Below are positions 62,660 to 64,000 of a DNA stretch of 64,000 nt, piece by piece. The stretch is from Mycolicibacterium fluoranthenivorans (GTDB taxonomy: Bacteria > Actinomycetota > Actinomycetes > Mycobacteriales > Mycobacteriaceae). Both the position numbers and the translations under genes were made by a program. Location of the stretch: NCBI RefSeq assembly GCF_011758805.1, contig NZ_JAANOW010000004.1, forward strand, positions 62,001 to 126,000. The letters are read 5' to 3'. How positions within the stretch are numbered: position 1 is the stretch's first letter; every line of letters starts with the position of its first letter. Below the pieces are notes generated by a model, which searched no databases, was not told the origin of the DNA, and saw nothing but the letters and a program-made list of their open reading frames with translations.

Positions 62660-63250
62660 ATGGCGGACTGGCTGGCCGAGCGTCGCACCGAGGTGGCGGC
62701 CGAACGCATTCTCGACGCCGCCGACGAGCTGTTCACCCGGCGGGACGCGGCGACCGTGGGGATGAACGACATCGCCACGGCCGCAGGCTGTTCGCGCGCG
62801 ACGCTGTACCGCTACTTCGAGAATCGCGATGTGCTGTACACCGCGTACGTCCACCGTGAGACGCACCGGGTGTTCGGCGCGATCGGCGAGCAGCTTGTCG
62901 GCCTGACCGATCCGGACGAACGACTGATCGCGGGGATGCTCGCCGCCGTGCAACGCGTCCGCGACACTCCCGCCCTGGCGTCCTGGTTCGCCAGCACCCA
63001 CCGCCCCATCGGCGGCGATATGGCCGCGCAATCCGAGGTGATCGCGGCCTTGGCGCAGGGCTTCCTGGCGACACTGGGCGACACGACCGGAGTCGAGGCG
63101 AGGGCCCGCTGGGTGATCCGGATCCTGGTGTCGCTGTTGCTGTTTCCCGGCCGCGACGCCGAGGAGGAGCGCACGATGCTGGAATCCTTCGTGGTGCCCG
63201 TGGTCAGGCCCGAGCAACCGGTCAGGCAGCCCAGTAGGCGCGCGCCTTGA
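62660..63250 (+). CDS. TetR-family regulator (Rv1255c type)
   Basis: A 196-residue TetR regulator. The helix-turn-helix is at about 16-62 (AAERILDAADELFTRRDAATVGMNDIATAAGCSRATLYRYFENRDVL). The helical C-terminal ligand domain has an Arg-rich end. It is co-transcribed with cyp130 (1-base gap), as in M. tuberculosis, and probably represses it. Its 3' end overlaps the convergent siderophore-interacting protein gene by 29 bases. Confidence 0.9.
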   Translation: MADWLAERRTEVAAERILDAADELFTRRDAATVGMNDIATAAGCSRATLYRYFENRDVLYTAYVHRETHRVFGAIGEQLVGLTDPDERLIAGMLAAVQRVRDTPALASWFASTHRPIGGDMAAQSEVIAALAQGFLATLGDTTGVEARARWVIRILVSLLLFPGRDAEEERTMLESFVVPVVRPEQPVRQPSRRAP

Positions 63251-63935
63251 GCGAGCGCTTCGGGATCTTGTAGTCCTCCCGCAGCACCTTGGCCACCGCA
63301 CGGGTGGTGCGGTTGTCGCAGGCCACCCAACCGAAGTGCGCGGAGGCGTCGAATGCCGCCGCGGCCACCGCGTCGACGAGCGCCTCCCCCGCGTTCTTAC
63401 GGTCCACCCAGGTCACGCCGGGGCGTGCCACCGGCAGCTCACGGTCATCCTCGTGTGCAGACTCCAGGAACACCCGGGCCGGTGCGTCGCCGATGGCTTC
63501 TAGAAGCGAGTTGATCGCCGGTAGCGAGGCGGTGTCGCCGACGATGACGTAGCCCTCCGGCGCCGGTGCGGGCAGCACGAAATCGCTGCCCAGCACGGTC
63601 ACCTCCAGGACGTCGCCCGGTGCGGCCTCGGTGGCCCACCGCGTGGCCAGCCCGTCATGCAGGGCGAAGTCGATGTCCACGGTGCCGGCGACCGGATCGG
63701 GATTGACCAGGGTGTAGCCACGCTGATGCGATTTGGCGCCGTCGGGAAACCAGCCGCGGATCCACATCGTCGGGTGGATGGGCCGGTCGGCGAGCAGCTG
63801 CGCGGCGGCGAAGTGCAGGCGCAGGAAGTGCGCCGTGATCTCGGTCCGGCCGGTCACCGTGAGTTCGTAGTCCCCGCCGCGCCACAGTTTGACGAGCGCG
63901 CCGGACAATCCGCGAGACGGCTTCTGCTCGGACAA
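63222..63935 (-). CDS. siderophore-interacting FAD-binding protein (SIP/ViuB-like)
   Basis: A 237-residue SIP-family flavin reductase. It has an N-terminal FAD-binding barrel (ITAHFLRLHFAAAQLL, the RGYTLVNPDP flavin contact) and a C-terminal SIP domain (GYVIVGDTASLPAINSLLEAI, HFGWVACDNRTTRAVAKVLRED). It reduces ferric siderophores in the cytosol to release iron. The start is a TTG at 63935 preceded by GAGGGGGA; no in-frame ATG or GTG fits. An IdeR box lies 29 bases upstream, so it is iron-repressed. Confidence 0.9.
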   Translation of the reverse strand: MSEQKPSRGLSGALVKLWRGGDYELTVTGRTEITAHFLRLHFAAAQLLADRPIHPTMWIRGWFPDGAKSHQRGYTLVNPDPVAGTVDIDFALHDGLATRWATEAAPGDVLEVTVLGSDFVLPAPAPEGYVIVGDTASLPAINSLLEAIGDAPARVFLESAHEDDRELPVARPGVTWVDRKNAGEALVDAVAAAAFDASAHFGWVACDNRTTRAVAKVLREDYKIPKRSLKARAYWAA

Positions 63936-63963
63936 TGCATCCCCCTCGACGAGTGTTCAGTAC

Positions 63964-63982
63964 TTAGGTAAGGATACCCTAT
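63964..63982. promoter_or_regulatory. IdeR iron box
   Basis: TTAGGTAAGGATACCCTAT matches the 19-bp mycobacterial IdeR consensus at 15 positions and keeps the TTAGG and CCTA ends. It lies upstream of the siderophore-interacting protein gene, where iron-loaded IdeR would block transcription. Confidence 0.85.
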
Positions 63983-64000
63983 CCTCGCACTCGGGTGGCG

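Noticed and set aside
1..64000. CRISPR arrays, tRNA or rRNA genes, prophage or integrative element
   Set aside because: No regularly spaced repeats, no cloverleaf or rRNA-like sequence in the short intergenic gaps, and no integrase, phage or conjugation genes were seen apart from one insertion sequence.

Overview
This window is high-GC actinobacterial DNA, most likely from a rapidly growing Mycobacterium (Mycolicibacterium-type). Three observations support this. Many start codons (often GTG) sit 6-7 nt after a TANNNT -10 hexamer, the arrangement of mycobacterial leaderless genes. Lipoproteins, a 13E12-type HNH protein, a deazaflavin nitroreductase, an IdeR-type iron box and Cyp130 are all present. 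The gene order, compared from memory with M. tuberculosis, follows Rv1255c to Rv1286 in inverted orientation with several insertions and losses. No rRNA, tRNA or CRISPR array was seen, and no gene-free stretch exceeds 300 bases.

Layout. 1-5.1 kb: a truncated alpha/beta hydrolase, then a three-gene oxidative operon of haloperoxidase-like hydrolase, FAD monooxygenase and an esterase / cyclic-nucleotide-binding / thioredoxin-reductase-like fusion. 5.1-10.7 kb: sulfate activation genes cysD-cysNC-cysQ, an MFS pump and the beta-carbonic anhydrase canA. 10.8-19.2 kb: a minus-strand operon of response regulator, histidine kinase, two GT39 membrane glycosyltransferases and a GT2-GtrA protein. Two matching CTATG direct-repeat boxes lie there, one before the regulator and one before the GT2 gene, and a Gly-rich membrane protein is divergent. 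19.3-24.7 kb: the oppBCDA peptide ABC importer. 24.7-28.7 kb: a peptidase-like hydrolase, a DszC/SfnB-like flavoprotein and an intact IS481-family element inserted into the centre of a perfect 49-bp palindrome between convergent genes.

28.7-37.9 kb: an SbcC/SbcD-like pair, a SixA-type phosphatase, lipoproteins LprB and LprC, and a heterodimeric ABC exporter. 37.9-42.6 kb: a His-rich protein with tandem repeats at its start codon, an AIM24 protein, and a copper module (DUF305 lipoprotein, divergent copZ-copA). 42.5-51.8 kb: an Rv1264-type adenylyl cyclase, two DNA base glycosylases, HNH/13E12 protein, amidase, AraC regulator, HIT and F420-type enzymes and a luciferase-like monooxygenase. 51.8-64 kb: the Tap efflux pump, a large LuxR ATPase regulator, an FAD dehydrogenase with an arylsulfatase, a YdcF protein, a STAS protein, an LGFP-like exported protein, cyp130 with its TetR regulator, and an IdeR-box-controlled siderophore-interacting protein.

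The genes share several themes. Sulfur acquisition appears in cysD/NC/Q, the SfnB-like flavoprotein and the arylsulfatase. Envelope modification appears in the two-component/glycosyltransferase operon, and metal homeostasis in the copper module and IdeR box. The strongest leads are the twin response-regulator boxes, the IS-split palindrome, and the three-domain fusion that lacks redox cysteines. Homologies and M. tuberculosis correspondences were recognised by eye, not by database search.
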